Assembly (NCBI RefSeq): GCF_003259175.1
Contig: NZ_QGOK01000017.1
Span: 62,001 to 126,000, forward strand
Length of the DNA: 64,000 nucleotides
Direction: 5' to 3'
Origin: Marinomonas shanghaiensis
GTDB lineage: Bacteria; Pseudomonadota; Gammaproteobacteria; Pseudomonadales; Marinomonadaceae
Notes under the pieces: model-generated
What the model was told of the DNA's origin: nothing
The model's database searches: none
The model's input: only the letters and a program-made list of their open reading frames with translations
Position numbers and translations under genes: made by a program
Part shown: positions 1 through 8,957 of the stretch, piece by piece
How positions within the stretch are numbered: position 1 is the first letter of the stretch
Layout: every line of letters begins with the position of its first letter

Positions 1-3
1 CGC

Positions 4-2121
4 GTGAACTTTGACCGTGGTCGTCTTACTGGGCAAGTCCAAGGGGTTTTTAGTGGGAATCTAGGTATTCCTATTTTGTTATTGTCGCTTTTGGCGATGA
101 TGATTTTACCCATTCCTGCTTTTCTACTTGATGTGCTTTTCACCTTTAATATCGCGTTGGCGATTGTTGTTTTGCTGGTGGCGGTGTACTCCTTGCGTCC
201 TTTGGATTTTGCGGTTTTTCCAACGGTTCTGCTTGTTTCAACACTGATGAGGTTAGCGTTAAATGTGGCTTCAACGCGTGTTGTTCTGTTGGATGGTCAT
301 GAGGGTGGCGATGCTGCGGGTAAGGTCATTCAAGCGTTTGGTGAAGTGGTCATTGGCGGCAATTACGTTGTGGGTTTTGTTGTTTTTGCCATCTTGATGA
401 TTATCAACTTTGCCGTGGTAACAAAAGGTGCGGGTCGTATCTCCGAAGTGAGTGCGCGCTTTACCTTAGATGCGATGCCTGGTAAACAGATGGCAATTGA
501 TGCAGATCTTAATGCCGGTATGATCGATGCTGAACAAGCAAAGCAACGACGTATGGAGATTGCCTCTGAGGCTGAATTTTACGGCTCTATGGACGGTGCC
601 TCTAAATTCGTTAAAGGGGATGCTATTGCGGGTTTATTGATACTTGGCATTAACATCGTTGGCGGTTTGGCCATCGGTATGGCACAACATGGTCTTTCGT
701 TTAGAGAGGCGGTTGAAATCTATTCATTGTTAACGATAGGTGATGGCTTGGTAGCGCAATTGCCATCTCTAATGTTGTCTACTGCGGCGGCCATCATGGT
801 GACTCGTGTTAACGAGTCCGGTGATATGGGATCGCAAATTGTTCGTCAAATGTTTGGTTCGTCTAAGGCGCTTTACGTTGCTGCCGGAGTCATGACGATT
901 ATGGGGATTGTTCCTGGAATGCCTCATTTTTCTTTTCTATCTTTGGCGGCTTGTTTGGGCGGCTTAGCTTACTTTCTTGAATACAACAAAAAGAAAAAAT
1001 CCAAGCAAGGACAAAAAAGTTCCAGCAAAACTTCTTCTGACAATCCTATGCCTGCCGAAGCAAAAGATTTGAGCTGGGATGACGTGGCCCCTGTAGATAT
1101 GTTGGGGTTGGAAGTAGGATATCGTCTTATTCCTCTGGTGGACAAAACTCAAGGAGGTGAGTTGCTGGCGCGTATTAAAGGTGTGCGTCGTAAGCTTTCT
1201 CAAGATTTAGGCTTTTTGGTGCCAAGTGTGCACATCCGTGATAATTTGGATCTTATGCCAAACGCTTACCGTGTGACCCTGATGGGAGTGAGTCTGGCGG
1301 AAGCCGAAGTGCATCCAGATAAAGATTTGGCGATTGATCCTGGTCAGGTGTTTGGCAAGATTGATGGTATTGCTGGTAAGGACCCTTCTTTTGGATTAGA
1401 TGCTGTCTGGATTGATCCTAAGAAGCGAGATCAGGCGCAAACCTATGGATACACTGTCGTGGATGTGAGCACAGTAGTCGCGACCCACATTAACCAAATT
1501 ATGCACAAACACGCTTACGAGTTGATTGGTCATGATGAAGTTCAGCAATTGCTCAGTCTACTCAAGCAGTATAACCCTAAGTTGGCAGAAGAACTTGTGC
1601 CGAATACTGTACCGCTAAGCGTGCTGTTAAAAGTGTTGCAGAATTTGTTGATCGAAGGGGTTCCGCTTCGTGATATGCGCACCATTGCAGAAGCCATTAT
1701 GGGGGTCCAGCCTAAAACGCAAGACCCTATGATACTGACAGCAGCTGTGCGGACGTCTTTATCAAGGTTGATTATTCAGACCTTGGCGGATGGGGTAGAA
1801 GAGATCCCAGTATTGACCTTAGAGCCTCAGCTGGAAAAGATGTTGATGCAGACGGTGCAGCAAAGCCAGCAATCTGGTATTAAAAATGAAGAAGCGCTTA
1901 TTTTAGAACCAAAAATGGCCGAGCAGCTGCAGACCTCATTACGTCAGTCTGCTGAGCAGCAAGAAGCGATGGGGAATACGCCTATCTTGATCGTGTCTGC
2001 TCCTATACGGCCTATGTTGGCGCGTTTTATGCGTTATGGTATGGTCAATATGTCTGTTCTTTCCTACCAAGAAGTGCCAGATCATAAACGTATCACCGTA
2101 GTTGGGGTGATTGGTCAATAA
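4..2121 (+). CDS. flhA: Flagellar type III export gate protein FlhA
   Basis: FlhA is the large inner-membrane subunit of the flagellar export apparatus; its cytosolic domain docks chaperone-substrate complexes. The 705 residues match the usual family length. The N-terminal half (about 20-325) holds several hydrophobic segments and the conserved FHIPEP-type region around residues 140-210 (TKGAGRISEVSARFTLDAMPGKQMAIDADL is split over that stretch). A Lys/Ser-rich linker near 330-350 leads to the soluble C-terminal domain. The start used is a GTG three bases inside the window, so a ribosome binding site cannot be seen and the true start could lie upstream. It heads the flhA-flhF-fliA-che block, an order known from polar-flagellate Pseudomonas. 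Confidence 0.95.
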   Translation: MNFDRGRLTGQVQGVFSGNLGIPILLLSLLAMMILPIPAFLLDVLFTFNIALAIVVLLVAVYSLRPLDFAVFPTVLLVSTLMRLALNVASTRVVLLDGHEGGDAAGKVIQAFGEVVIGGNYVVGFVVFAILMIINFAVVTKGAGRISEVSARFTLDAMPGKQMAIDADLNAGMIDAEQAKQRRMEIASEAEFYGSMDGASKFVKGDAIAGLLILGINIVGGLAIGMAQHGLSFREAVEIYSLLTIGDGLVAQLPSLMLSTAAAIMVTRVNESGDMGSQIVRQMFGSSKALYVAAGVMTIMGIVPGMPHFSFLSLAACLGGLAYFLEYNKKKKSKQGQKSSSKTSSDNPMPAEAKDLSWDDVAPVDMLGLEVGYRLIPLVDKTQGGELLARIKGVRRKLSQDLGFLVPSVHIRDNLDLMPNAYRVTLMGVSLAEAEVHPDKDLAIDPGQVFGKIDGIAGKDPSFGLDAVWIDPKKRDQAQTYGYTVVDVSTVVATHINQIMHKHAYELIGHDEVQQLLSLLKQYNPKLAEELVPNTVPLSVLLKVLQNLLIEGVPLRDMRTIAEAIMGVQPKTQDPMILTAAVRTSLSRLIIQTLADGVEEIPVLTLEPQLEKMLMQTVQQSQQSGIKNEEALILEPKMAEQLQTSLRQSAEQQEAMGNTPILIVSAPIRPMLARFMRYGMVNMSVLSYQEVPDHKRITVVGVIGQ

Positions 2122-2222
2122 AAACTGGCTATTGACCTTATACATTGTGTCTATATTTATTTGGATCTTTCGGGTAAGCTATGGATTTGTAAGAAAAATA
2201 CACTGGAAGGATTAAGTTATTC

Positions 2223-3506
2223 ATGCAAATTAGGCGGTTTCGAGCACCTGACATGCGGCAAGCGATACGGAAGGTTCGCGATGCTGTTGGCCCTGATGCG
2301 GTCATTTTGTCAAACCAGCGTCTGCCTACTGGCGAAATAGAAATTGTCGCCGCTTTGGATTATGACGGCTCTTTGCCTTCGAGCATGACCTCGAAGCGCC
2401 CTGCCGCGCCTCGTTCCGATAAATACACTGCCCCGAGTGCTGACTACTTAGAGCGTATAGAAAAAGCAAAATCACAGACTCCGCCAGCAGAAAATGCACC
2501 TCCTCAAGCGATTAAGCGTCCAGTAACACAGTTTGAAATGCCACCTTTGTCGAATGACAAAGAGGATCCTGTTCTAGAAGAAAACTTGTCTATACGTAAT
2601 AACGATAGCGCCAAACAGCTGCGTGACATGGAGTTGGAGTTAAAAAATGTACGAGCGATGCTCGAGCAGCGCCAGCAAGCTGAGAGTCGAGCGGAACCAA
2701 AAGAAAATATCATCGAATCACGAGCACGTGAAAAACTAAAAGGTTTGGGTTTATCGGAATTTGTTGTCTCACGTTTAATCGATGATATCGATTTAAAAGG
2801 CCGAGAAGATGATTGGAATCGTTTGCTTGCGCATTTAGCTGACTATATCCCTGTTCGTTCTAGTTCTTCAGAGCTTAAAGGGTGTATTGCTTTTATGGGG
2901 CCTACCGGTGTCGGGAAAACGACATCCATTGGTAAAATTGCGGCTCAACACGTTTTGAAGCATGGTTCTGATGGCGTGGTGTTGATTACCACTGATTCCT
3001 ATCGAATTGCGGCTCACGAGCAGTTAAGAACGTTTGGCCGTATTTTAAATGTTCCAGTAGAAGTGGTGAATGAATATTCAGATTTAAATGAAGTATTGGC
3101 AAAATACGCTCATTACTCTTTAGTGTTGGTTGATACTGCGGGTATGAATCCGAGAGATTCAAATCTCGAAAGGCAGTTGCTCATGATGAAGCGCGCGAGA
3201 GCCAGTTTGAAAAAACTCTTGGTGTTGCCTTGCACAAGTCAAAGACAAGTATTGAAGACAGTGGTTGATGTTTACTCACAAATTCAGTTAGATGGCTGTG
3301 TTTTAAGCAAGTTAGATGAATCTGCTTCACTTGGTGAGGCGATTAGTGTAGTTATTGAGGAAGGTCTGCCGGTTGTGTATATAGCGGACGGCCAAAGAAT
3401 TCCAGACGATATTGAGCCAGCTAGAGCACATAACTTGATTAGTAGAGCCGTTTATACTGCGGAGCATTACAGTCAGCTTTATGGGTCACTAAAGTATGGT
3501 AGTTAG
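2223..3506 (+). CDS. flhF: Flagellar placement SRP-type GTPase FlhF
   Basis: FlhF is an SRP-family GTPase that sets the position of polar flagella. The 427-residue protein has a basic N-terminal B domain, a variable charged middle, and an NG GTPase domain from about residue 165. Visible motifs are the P-loop GPTGVGKTT (226-234), DSYRIAAHEQL, the G3 motif LVDTAGMNPRD and the specificity motif SKLDE. GGAAGG lies just before the ATG. In most polar flagellates FlhF is followed directly by its antagonist FlhG/FleN; here only 97 noncoding bases separate it from fliA. Confidence 0.96.
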   Translation: MQIRRFRAPDMRQAIRKVRDAVGPDAVILSNQRLPTGEIEIVAALDYDGSLPSSMTSKRPAAPRSDKYTAPSADYLERIEKAKSQTPPAENAPPQAIKRPVTQFEMPPLSNDKEDPVLEENLSIRNNDSAKQLRDMELELKNVRAMLEQRQQAESRAEPKENIIESRAREKLKGLGLSEFVVSRLIDDIDLKGREDDWNRLLAHLADYIPVRSSSSELKGCIAFMGPTGVGKTTSIGKIAAQHVLKHGSDGVVLITTDSYRIAAHEQLRTFGRILNVPVEVVNEYSDLNEVLAKYAHYSLVLVDTAGMNPRDSNLERQLLMMKRARASLKKLLVLPCTSQRQVLKTVVDVYSQIQLDGCVLSKLDESASLGEAISVVIEEGLPVVYIADGQRIPDDIEPARAHNLISRAVYTAEHYSQLYGSLKYGS

Positions 3507-3552
3507 TAAAATTTTGTTATTACTGAAAGCGTTGCGCCAAACTATGTAGTAC

Positions 3553-3573
3553 AGTTAGTTAGCGCAACTAACT
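3553..3573. repeat. Inverted repeat in the flhF-fliA gap
   Basis: Two perfect 8-base arms (AGTTAGTT and AACTAACT) separated by five bases lie 30 bases before fliA, where flhG would be expected. There is no T-tract, so it is not a convincing terminator. It could be an operator or an mRNA hairpin affecting fliA expression. Function is unknown. Confidence 0.45.
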
Positions 3574-3603
3574 TAAATGGTAAAGGTTGCTTAGACTATT
3601 TTT

Positions 3604-4341
3604 ATGCAGACCAAAAATGGATATGACACATACTCTAAAAAAGCGACACTTTCGATTGATGCGATTGTCGAGCAGTATGGGTATTTGGTAAAAAAAATTG
3701 CTTATCATTTATTGGCGCGTCTACCTGATAGCGTCGATATTGACGATTTAATTCAAGCTGGCATGATGGGGCTAATTGAAGCGTATAAGCGTTTTGAGTC
3801 AACCAAAGGTGCGAGCTTTGAGACCTACGCCGGCATACGAATTCGTGGCTCTATTATGGATGAGGTGCGAAAAAGTGATTGGGCGCCTCGGTCTGTTCGG
3901 CGAAATGGTCGCGCAGTGGCGCACGCAATTAAAGAGTTAGAGGCAAAGCTTGGCCGTGAAGTATCTGATATGGAAGTATCAGCTCACATGGATATAAGCA
4001 TTGAGGAATATCACGAAATGATTCAATCCTCTATGTCGACGCAGTTGTTTAGCTATGAAGAAATGCTAGACTCTGATACAAGTAATTTAGATAGTGTGGA
4101 ACCGGAAGTAGAAAACGCGCCTTATTCACTAGTGGAAGAGGGTGGCTTTCAAAATCAATTGGCACAAGAAATTGATAATTTACCGGAAAGAGAAAAGTTG
4201 GTTTTGTCTCTTTATTATAATGAAGAACTTAACTTGAAAGAAATTGGTGCTGTTTTAGGTGTCAGTGAATCAAGAGTGAGTCAAATTCATAGCCAAGCGG
4301 CAATGAGATTGAGAGCTCGGTTAAGTGATTGGCGAGATTAA
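3604..4341 (+). CDS. fliA: Flagellar sigma factor sigma-28 (FliA)
   Basis: Alternative sigma factor that directs RNA polymerase to class IV flagellar and chemotaxis promoters. The 245 residues contain sigma region 2 (DDLIQAGMMGLIEAYKRFE, followed by a typical region 2.4 with SFETYAGIRIRGSIMDE), region 3, and a region 4 helix-turn-helix (LKEIGAVLGVSESRVSQIH) near the C-terminus. It sits between flhF and cheY as in Pseudomonas. Anti-sigma FlgM is not in the window. Confidence 0.97.
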   Translation: MQTKNGYDTYSKKATLSIDAIVEQYGYLVKKIAYHLLARLPDSVDIDDLIQAGMMGLIEAYKRFESTKGASFETYAGIRIRGSIMDEVRKSDWAPRSVRRNGRAVAHAIKELEAKLGREVSDMEVSAHMDISIEEYHEMIQSSMSTQLFSYEEMLDSDTSNLDSVEPEVENAPYSLVEEGGFQNQLAQEIDNLPEREKLVLSLYYNEELNLKEIGAVLGVSESRVSQIHSQAAMRLRARLSDWRD

Positions 4342-4383
4342 TTATGAGTTGTGAAATATTACCTTTGGGGTGTGGAGGTTGCA

Positions 4384-4776
4384 TTGGATAAAAACATGAA
4401 GATCCTGATTGTTGATGACTTCTCGACAATGAGACGAATCATTAAAAACTTACTGCGGGATTTAGGGTTTACCAATACAGTCGAAGCAGATGATGGAACG
4501 ACAGCCTTGCCTATACTTCAAGGTGGGACAATTGACTTTCTTGTGACTGATTGGAATATGCCCGGTATGACAGGAATTGAATTGCTTCGTGCAGTTCGAG
4601 CTGATGAGAAACTGAAAAGCATTCCTGTTCTTATGGTAACGGCAGAAGCAAAGCGTGATCAGATTATTGCTGCAGCTCAGGCTGGGGTAAATGGTTACGT
4701 TGTTAAACCGTTTACTGCAGTGGCTCTCAAAGAAAAAATTGAGAAGATATTCGAACGCATAGACGCTGCTAAATAG
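4384..4776 (+). CDS. cheY: Chemotaxis response regulator CheY
   Basis: Single-domain receiver; phospho-CheY binds the flagellar motor switch. The phospho-acceptor is Asp in [11 protein letters not shown] (residue 56 from this start), with the acidic pair in [12 protein letters not shown], the Thr in [10 protein letters not shown] and the Lys in VVKPFTA. The start chosen is TTG at 4384, because a strong GGAGG (4374-4378) lies five bases upstream; the homology-favoured ATG at 4396 (MKILIVDD) would shorten it by four residues. A further upstream GTG at 4351 has no support. Ten bases separate it from cheZ. Confidence 0.95.
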   Translation: MDKNMKILIVDDFSTMRRIIKNLLRDLGFTNTVEADDGTTALPILQGGTIDFLVTDWNMPGMTGIELLRAVRADEKLKSIPVLMVTAEAKRDQIIAAAQAGVNGYVVKPFTAVALKEKIEKIFERIDAAK

Positions 4777-4785
4777 GGAATTTAG

Positions 4786-5571
4786 ATGTCAAATGTATTG
4801 GGATCTGGACTAGTGGAATTTGAAAACCTAGTAAAAGACGGTGCGGTAGAGCTTTTGAACCACATTGAGGTTGGCGACTTCAGTGGGGCGATTAAAATAA
4901 TCCAAGAGTTGAGCGAGGCTCGTCATAACAGCTTTTACAACGAAGTGGGTTGTTTAACTCGAAGTTTGCATGACGCTATTCGTGATTTTCAAATCGATTC
5001 AATGGATCTGGTTGTTGGTGAGGGGCAAGACTCTGCTACAAAAATCACCGACGCATCAGATCGATTAAATTATGTTATTGAAACGACTAGTGCAGCTGCT
5101 AATAAAACCATGGATATGGTAGACAGTAGTGTTCCTGTGGCCAGTGAACTACAGAATCAGGCCAGGGTATTGCGAAAAGACTGGAGTCGGCTAATTCAGC
5201 GTGATTTAACACCACAAGAGTTTAGAGACTTGTACAAGCGTATTGATGTGTTTTTGTCCTACGCTGATGAAAGTGCTACCACCTTGCATTCAAACCTCAA
5301 CACAATTCTTCTAGAGCAAGGTTATCAAGACCTAACGGGTCAAGTTATCGCTAGAGTGAATGATTTAATTCGGGATGTAGAAGACAAACTTGTGCATCTC
5401 GTTGCTGTTGCTGGACGCGTTGATAGTATCTCCGGAATTGAACACAAAGAGAAAAAGTCTGATCACGATGACACTCGTGGCCATGGCCCAGCTATTAATA
5501 AACAAAACAACCCTGAAGTACTGAATAGTCAAGACGAAGTAGACGACTTGCTATCAAGTCTTGGTTTCTAG
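4786..5571 (+). CDS. cheZ: CheY phosphatase CheZ
   Basis: CheZ dephosphorylates CheY-P. The 261-residue protein is largely helical. The conserved catalytic stretch around LLEQGYQDLTGQVIARV supplies the Gln-containing active helix. It ends with the CheY-docking tail DEVDDLLSSLGF, the classic C-terminal peptide of CheZ. Very similar short motifs recur inside the neighbouring CheA linker. It lies 12 bases before cheA, and GAAGGAG is present in the gap. Confidence 0.95.
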   Translation: MSNVLGSGLVEFENLVKDGAVELLNHIEVGDFSGAIKIIQELSEARHNSFYNEVGCLTRSLHDAIRDFQIDSMDLVVGEGQDSATKITDASDRLNYVIETTSAAANKTMDMVDSSVPVASELQNQARVLRKDWSRLIQRDLTPQEFRDLYKRIDVFLSYADESATTLHSNLNTILLEQGYQDLTGQVIARVNDLIRDVEDKLVHLVAVAGRVDSISGIEHKEKKSDHDDTRGHGPAINKQNNPEVLNSQDEVDDLLSSLGF

Positions 5572-5583
5572 AAGGAGCTGAGG

Positions 5584-7866
5584 ATGAGTTTCGAGGTCGA
5601 TGAAGAGATTCTACAAGATTTTTTGGTAGAAGCTGGTGAAATTCTAGAACAGCTTTCCGAACAGTTAGTAGATTTAGAGCAAAACCCTAATGACAAACAG
5701 CTGCTAAATGCGATTTTTCGCGGCTTTCACACCGTAAAAGGCGGTGCGGGTTTTCTACAATTAACGGCATTGGTTGATTGTTGTCATTACGCTGAAAACG
5801 TTTTTGATATTTTAAGAAACGGTCAGCGTAAAATAGATTCTGATTTAATGGATATCGTTTTGCAGGCGCTTGATGCTGTAAACGAAATGTTTGACGCAGT
5901 GCGTGCTGGTGCTGAGCCAGAACGTGCTTCTCCTGAATTGATTGCCGCATTGAGCGTGTATGCAAAACCGCCTACTGCGGAAGAGCTTGCTGGAGAAGAG
6001 GAAGCTGAGGAAGCAGACGAAGTCGAAGATATTGCTGAAGAGCAAGATGATGTCGAAGAGGATGATGAAATTACGTCGTCCAGTTCTGATGAATCAGTGG
6101 ATATTTCTGATGATGAGTTTGAATCATTGTTGGATGCGCTTGGTGATACCTCATCTGAAGATGTTGCAGATAAAAGTGAGGCAGCACCCAAAAGTGATGA
6201 TGAAATTACAGAAGACGAATTTGATGCTTTATTAAATCAGCTTCATGGAAGTGGTGCGCCTGGCATAAATGATAGCCAAGATAAAAAAGCACAGTCGGAT
6301 ACTCCTTCAGATGAGATAACGGAAGATGAGTTCGAGGAGTTGCTCGATAAACTTCATGGTGAAGGTGGCTCTTCTACTAAAAAGACGACGAGTACTGATA
6401 AAGCAGAGAAACCGAAATCCACGACAGATAAATCTGTTAAGGACGAATCGGCTGGTGCTGAGTCAGACTTGATTACGGAAGATGAGTTTGAATCCCTTTT
6501 AGACAGTCTACAAAGTAAAGATAAGGCGACAAAATCTGCCTCATCTGCACCCAAGGCTGAGCCAAAAGCAGAACCAGCGCCTAAGCCGAAAGCGAAAGTT
6601 GAGCCTAAGCCAGCAGCTAAAGCTGAACCTAAAATGTCTGATCCACATGATTCAGAAATGGATGGTGTAAAAGAGAAAACGGCTAATTCCCCCGTTACTC
6701 AAGAAGCCACCGTTCGTGTTGATACGAAGCGTCTAGATGACATAATGAACATGGTGGGTGAATTGGTTTTGGTGCGCAATCGACTTGTTCGATTAGGGCT
6801 TCAAAGCGAAGATGAATCCATGGGGAAAGCCGTTGCTAACTTAGACGTAGTGACAGGTGATTTGCAAAATGCGGTAATGAAAACCCGTATGCAACCGATC
6901 AAAAAAGTATTTGGTCGATTCCCTCGCGTGGTTCGAGATCTTGCTCGCAATATGAAGAAAGAGGTTAACCTTGTTCTTCGTGGTGAGGAAACCGATCTAG
7001 ATAAAAACTTAGTTGAGGCCTTAGCCGATCCTTTGGTTCACTTGGTGCGAAACTCAGTAGATCATGGTGTTGAAGCGCCTGATGTACGGGAAGCAAGTGG
7101 CAAACCTAGGATGGGTACGGTTATATTATCTGCTGAACAAGAGGGTGATCATATCTTGTTGTCCATCGAGGATGATGGCGCGGGTATGGATCCGAGCTTA
7201 TTACGTAGAAAAGCAGTTGAAAAAGGTTTAATGGACGCTGATGCTGCAGACAGGTTGTCTGACGAAGAAGCGTTTAATTTGATCTTTGCCCCCGGTTTTT
7301 CGACAAAAGTAGAAATAACCGATGTGTCCGGGCGTGGTGTTGGGATGGATGTGGTGAAAACCAAAATCTCCCAGTTAAATGGAACGTTAGACATCAAGTC
7401 CGTACTTGGGCAAGGGTCTCGTTTCATTATCAAAGTGCCTTTGACATTGGCGATTATGCCTACCTTGATGGTGACTTTGTCTGATCAGGCGTTTGCGTTT
7501 CCATTGGTTAGTGTGAACGAAATTTTTCACCTTAACTTGAAAAAAACCAATGTCGTTGATGGTCAGCAAGTGGTTGTTATTAGGGGTAAAACGCTCCCTA
7601 TTTTCCATCTTAAGAGTTGGTTGATTAAAGGAAGTAGTCGAGATAATTTACCTTCCGAAGCTCACGTCGTTGTTGTTCAGGTTGGCATGAGTGAAGTCGG
7701 ATTTGTTGTTGATCAATTAGTTGGCCAAGAAGAAGTTGTTATAAAGCCATTAGGAAAAATGTTGCAAGGTACTGCTGGTATGGCAGGCGCAACGATTACC
7801 GGTGATGGTCGTATTGCATTGATTCTGGATGTCCCTAGTATGCTGAAGTGTTATGCGTCTAGGTAG
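5584..7866 (+). CDS. cheA: Chemotaxis histidine kinase CheA
   Basis: Kinase that phosphorylates CheY and CheB in chemoreceptor arrays. The P1/Hpt domain carries phospho-His49 in FHTVKGGAGF. From about residue 130 to 370 there is a long acidic, low-complexity linker in place of a recognisable P2 domain. This linker holds four copies of a short motif of the form I(T/S)(E/D)DEF(E/D)xLLxxL, beginning at residues 174, 208, 245 and 297. Dimerisation (P3), the ATPase domain (NLVEALADPLVHLVRNSVDH, then DDGAGMD and GRGVGMDVVK) and a CheW-like P5 domain follow. Its 760 residues are typical for Pseudomonas-type CheA. Confidence 0.97.
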   Translation: MSFEVDEEILQDFLVEAGEILEQLSEQLVDLEQNPNDKQLLNAIFRGFHTVKGGAGFLQLTALVDCCHYAENVFDILRNGQRKIDSDLMDIVLQALDAVNEMFDAVRAGAEPERASPELIAALSVYAKPPTAEELAGEEEAEEADEVEDIAEEQDDVEEDDEITSSSSDESVDISDDEFESLLDALGDTSSEDVADKSEAAPKSDDEITEDEFDALLNQLHGSGAPGINDSQDKKAQSDTPSDEITEDEFEELLDKLHGEGGSSTKKTTSTDKAEKPKSTTDKSVKDESAGAESDLITEDEFESLLDSLQSKDKATKSASSAPKAEPKAEPAPKPKAKVEPKPAAKAEPKMSDPHDSEMDGVKEKTANSPVTQEATVRVDTKRLDDIMNMVGELVLVRNRLVRLGLQSEDESMGKAVANLDVVTGDLQNAVMKTRMQPIKKVFGRFPRVVRDLARNMKKEVNLVLRGEETDLDKNLVEALADPLVHLVRNSVDHGVEAPDVREASGKPRMGTVILSAEQEGDHILLSIEDDGAGMDPSLLRRKAVEKGLMDADAADRLSDEEAFNLIFAPGFSTKVEITDVSGRGVGMDVVKTKISQLNGTLDIKSVLGQGSRFIIKVPLTLAIMPTLMVTLSDQAFAFPLVSVNEIFHLNLKKTNVVDGQQVVVIRGKTLPIFHLKSWLIKGSSRDNLPSEAHVVVVQVGMSEVGFVVDQLVGQEEVVIKPLGKMLQGTAGMAGATITGDGRIALILDVPSMLKCYASR

Positions 7867-7892
7867 TAGCTTTTTCATTTAGGGGATGTGAT

Positions 7893-8957
7893 ATGCCTGT
7901 TAAGGTGCTGGTTGTTGATGATTCTGGTTTCTTTCGACGTCGTTTAGTTGAGATATTCGAAGCGGATCCCAGATTAACCGTTGTCGGTACTGCAAATAAT
8001 GGAAGAGAGGCGATAGATAAAGTGCAATCTTTATCGCCTGATGTGGTTACAATGGATTATGAGATGCCTGTCCTAGACGGCATCGCAGCCGTAGCCAACA
8101 TAATGAAACTCAAACCGACACCGGTGTTGATGTTTTCCTCGCTGACTCATGAGGGTGCCAAAGTAACTTTGGACGCTCTTGAGGCCGGTGCGGTGGATTT
8201 CATGCCAAAGAATTTCGAAGATATTTCACGCGATTCTGCGGTGGTTAAGCGAGCTTTGGTTGAGCGAGTATTGCTGGTTGCAAGAACGCGTTTTTCTGGT
8301 AACCGAGGCCCTATTGCGGCTTTGGCACCAAGAGAAGCACCTAAACCAATTGTGACAGATCGTGGTGTTATCATTCCACGCGTTAGAAAGCGAGTGAGTC
8401 TTGTTGCTATTGGTACGTCCACTGGTGGCCCTATGGCGCTTCAGGCTGTATTGACTAAGCTTCCCAAGGATTTTGCTGCACCATTGGTTTTGGTTCAGCA
8501 TATGCCGGCGGCTTTTACAGGGGCATTTGCAGAGCGATTGAATAATATCTGCCAAATTACTGTGAAAGAAGCGCAAGATGGTGATCGTCTGCAGCCTGGC
8601 GTTGCTTTGCTCGCGCCTGGTGGTAAACAGATGATGATCGACCCTCGTAATGGTGGTTGTGTTCGCATCCTAGATGGTGATGAGCGGCTCAATTATAAGC
8701 CTTCGGTCGATGTTACCTTCGGCTCTGCCTCCAAATGTTACCCAGGTAAAGTTTTATCTGTGGTCATGACAGGGATGGGCGTTGATGGTCGTGAAGGGGC
8801 TCGTATGCTGAAAAATTCTGGCTCAAGGGTATGGATTCAAAGCGAAGAGTCATGTGTTATCTACGGCATGCCTATGGCCGTAGAGAAAGCCAATCTGGCG
8901 GACGAAATTATTGACTTAGATCACATCGGTGAACGTATTGCTCGTGAGGTCAGTTAG
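7893..8957 (+). CDS. cheB: Chemoreceptor methylesterase CheB
   Basis: CheB removes methyl groups from, and deamidates, chemoreceptors when phosphorylated by CheA. The receiver domain has Asp55 in TMDYEMPVLDG. The C-terminal CheB methylesterase domain shows the catalytic Ser in IGTSTGGP, His in VQHMPAAFTGAFAERL and Asp in TGMGVDGREG. AGGGGA precedes the ATG. Its TAG stop overlaps the GTG start of motC by one base, which indicates translational coupling. The partner methyltransferase CheR is not in this window. Confidence 0.97.
   Translation: MPVKVLVVDDSGFFRRRLVEIFEADPRLTVVGTANNGREAIDKVQSLSPDVVTMDYEMPVLDGIAAVANIMKLKPTPVLMFSSLTHEGAKVTLDALEAGAVDFMPKNFEDISRDSAVVKRALVERVLLVARTRFSGNRGPIAALAPREAPKPIVTDRGVIIPRVRKRVSLVAIGTSTGGPMALQAVLTKLPKDFAAPLVLVQHMPAAFTGAFAERLNNICQITVKEAQDGDRLQPGVALLAPGGKQMMIDPRNGGCVRILDGDERLNYKPSVDVTFGSASKCYPGKVLSVVMTGMGVDGREGARMLKNSGSRVWIQSEESCVIYGMPMAVEKANLADEIIDLDHIGERIAREVS

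Noticed and set aside
5823-6191. Ser-rich 122-codon frame on the minus strand within cheA
   Set aside because: Shadow of the acidic low-complexity CheA linker; no independent motif or ribosome binding site.
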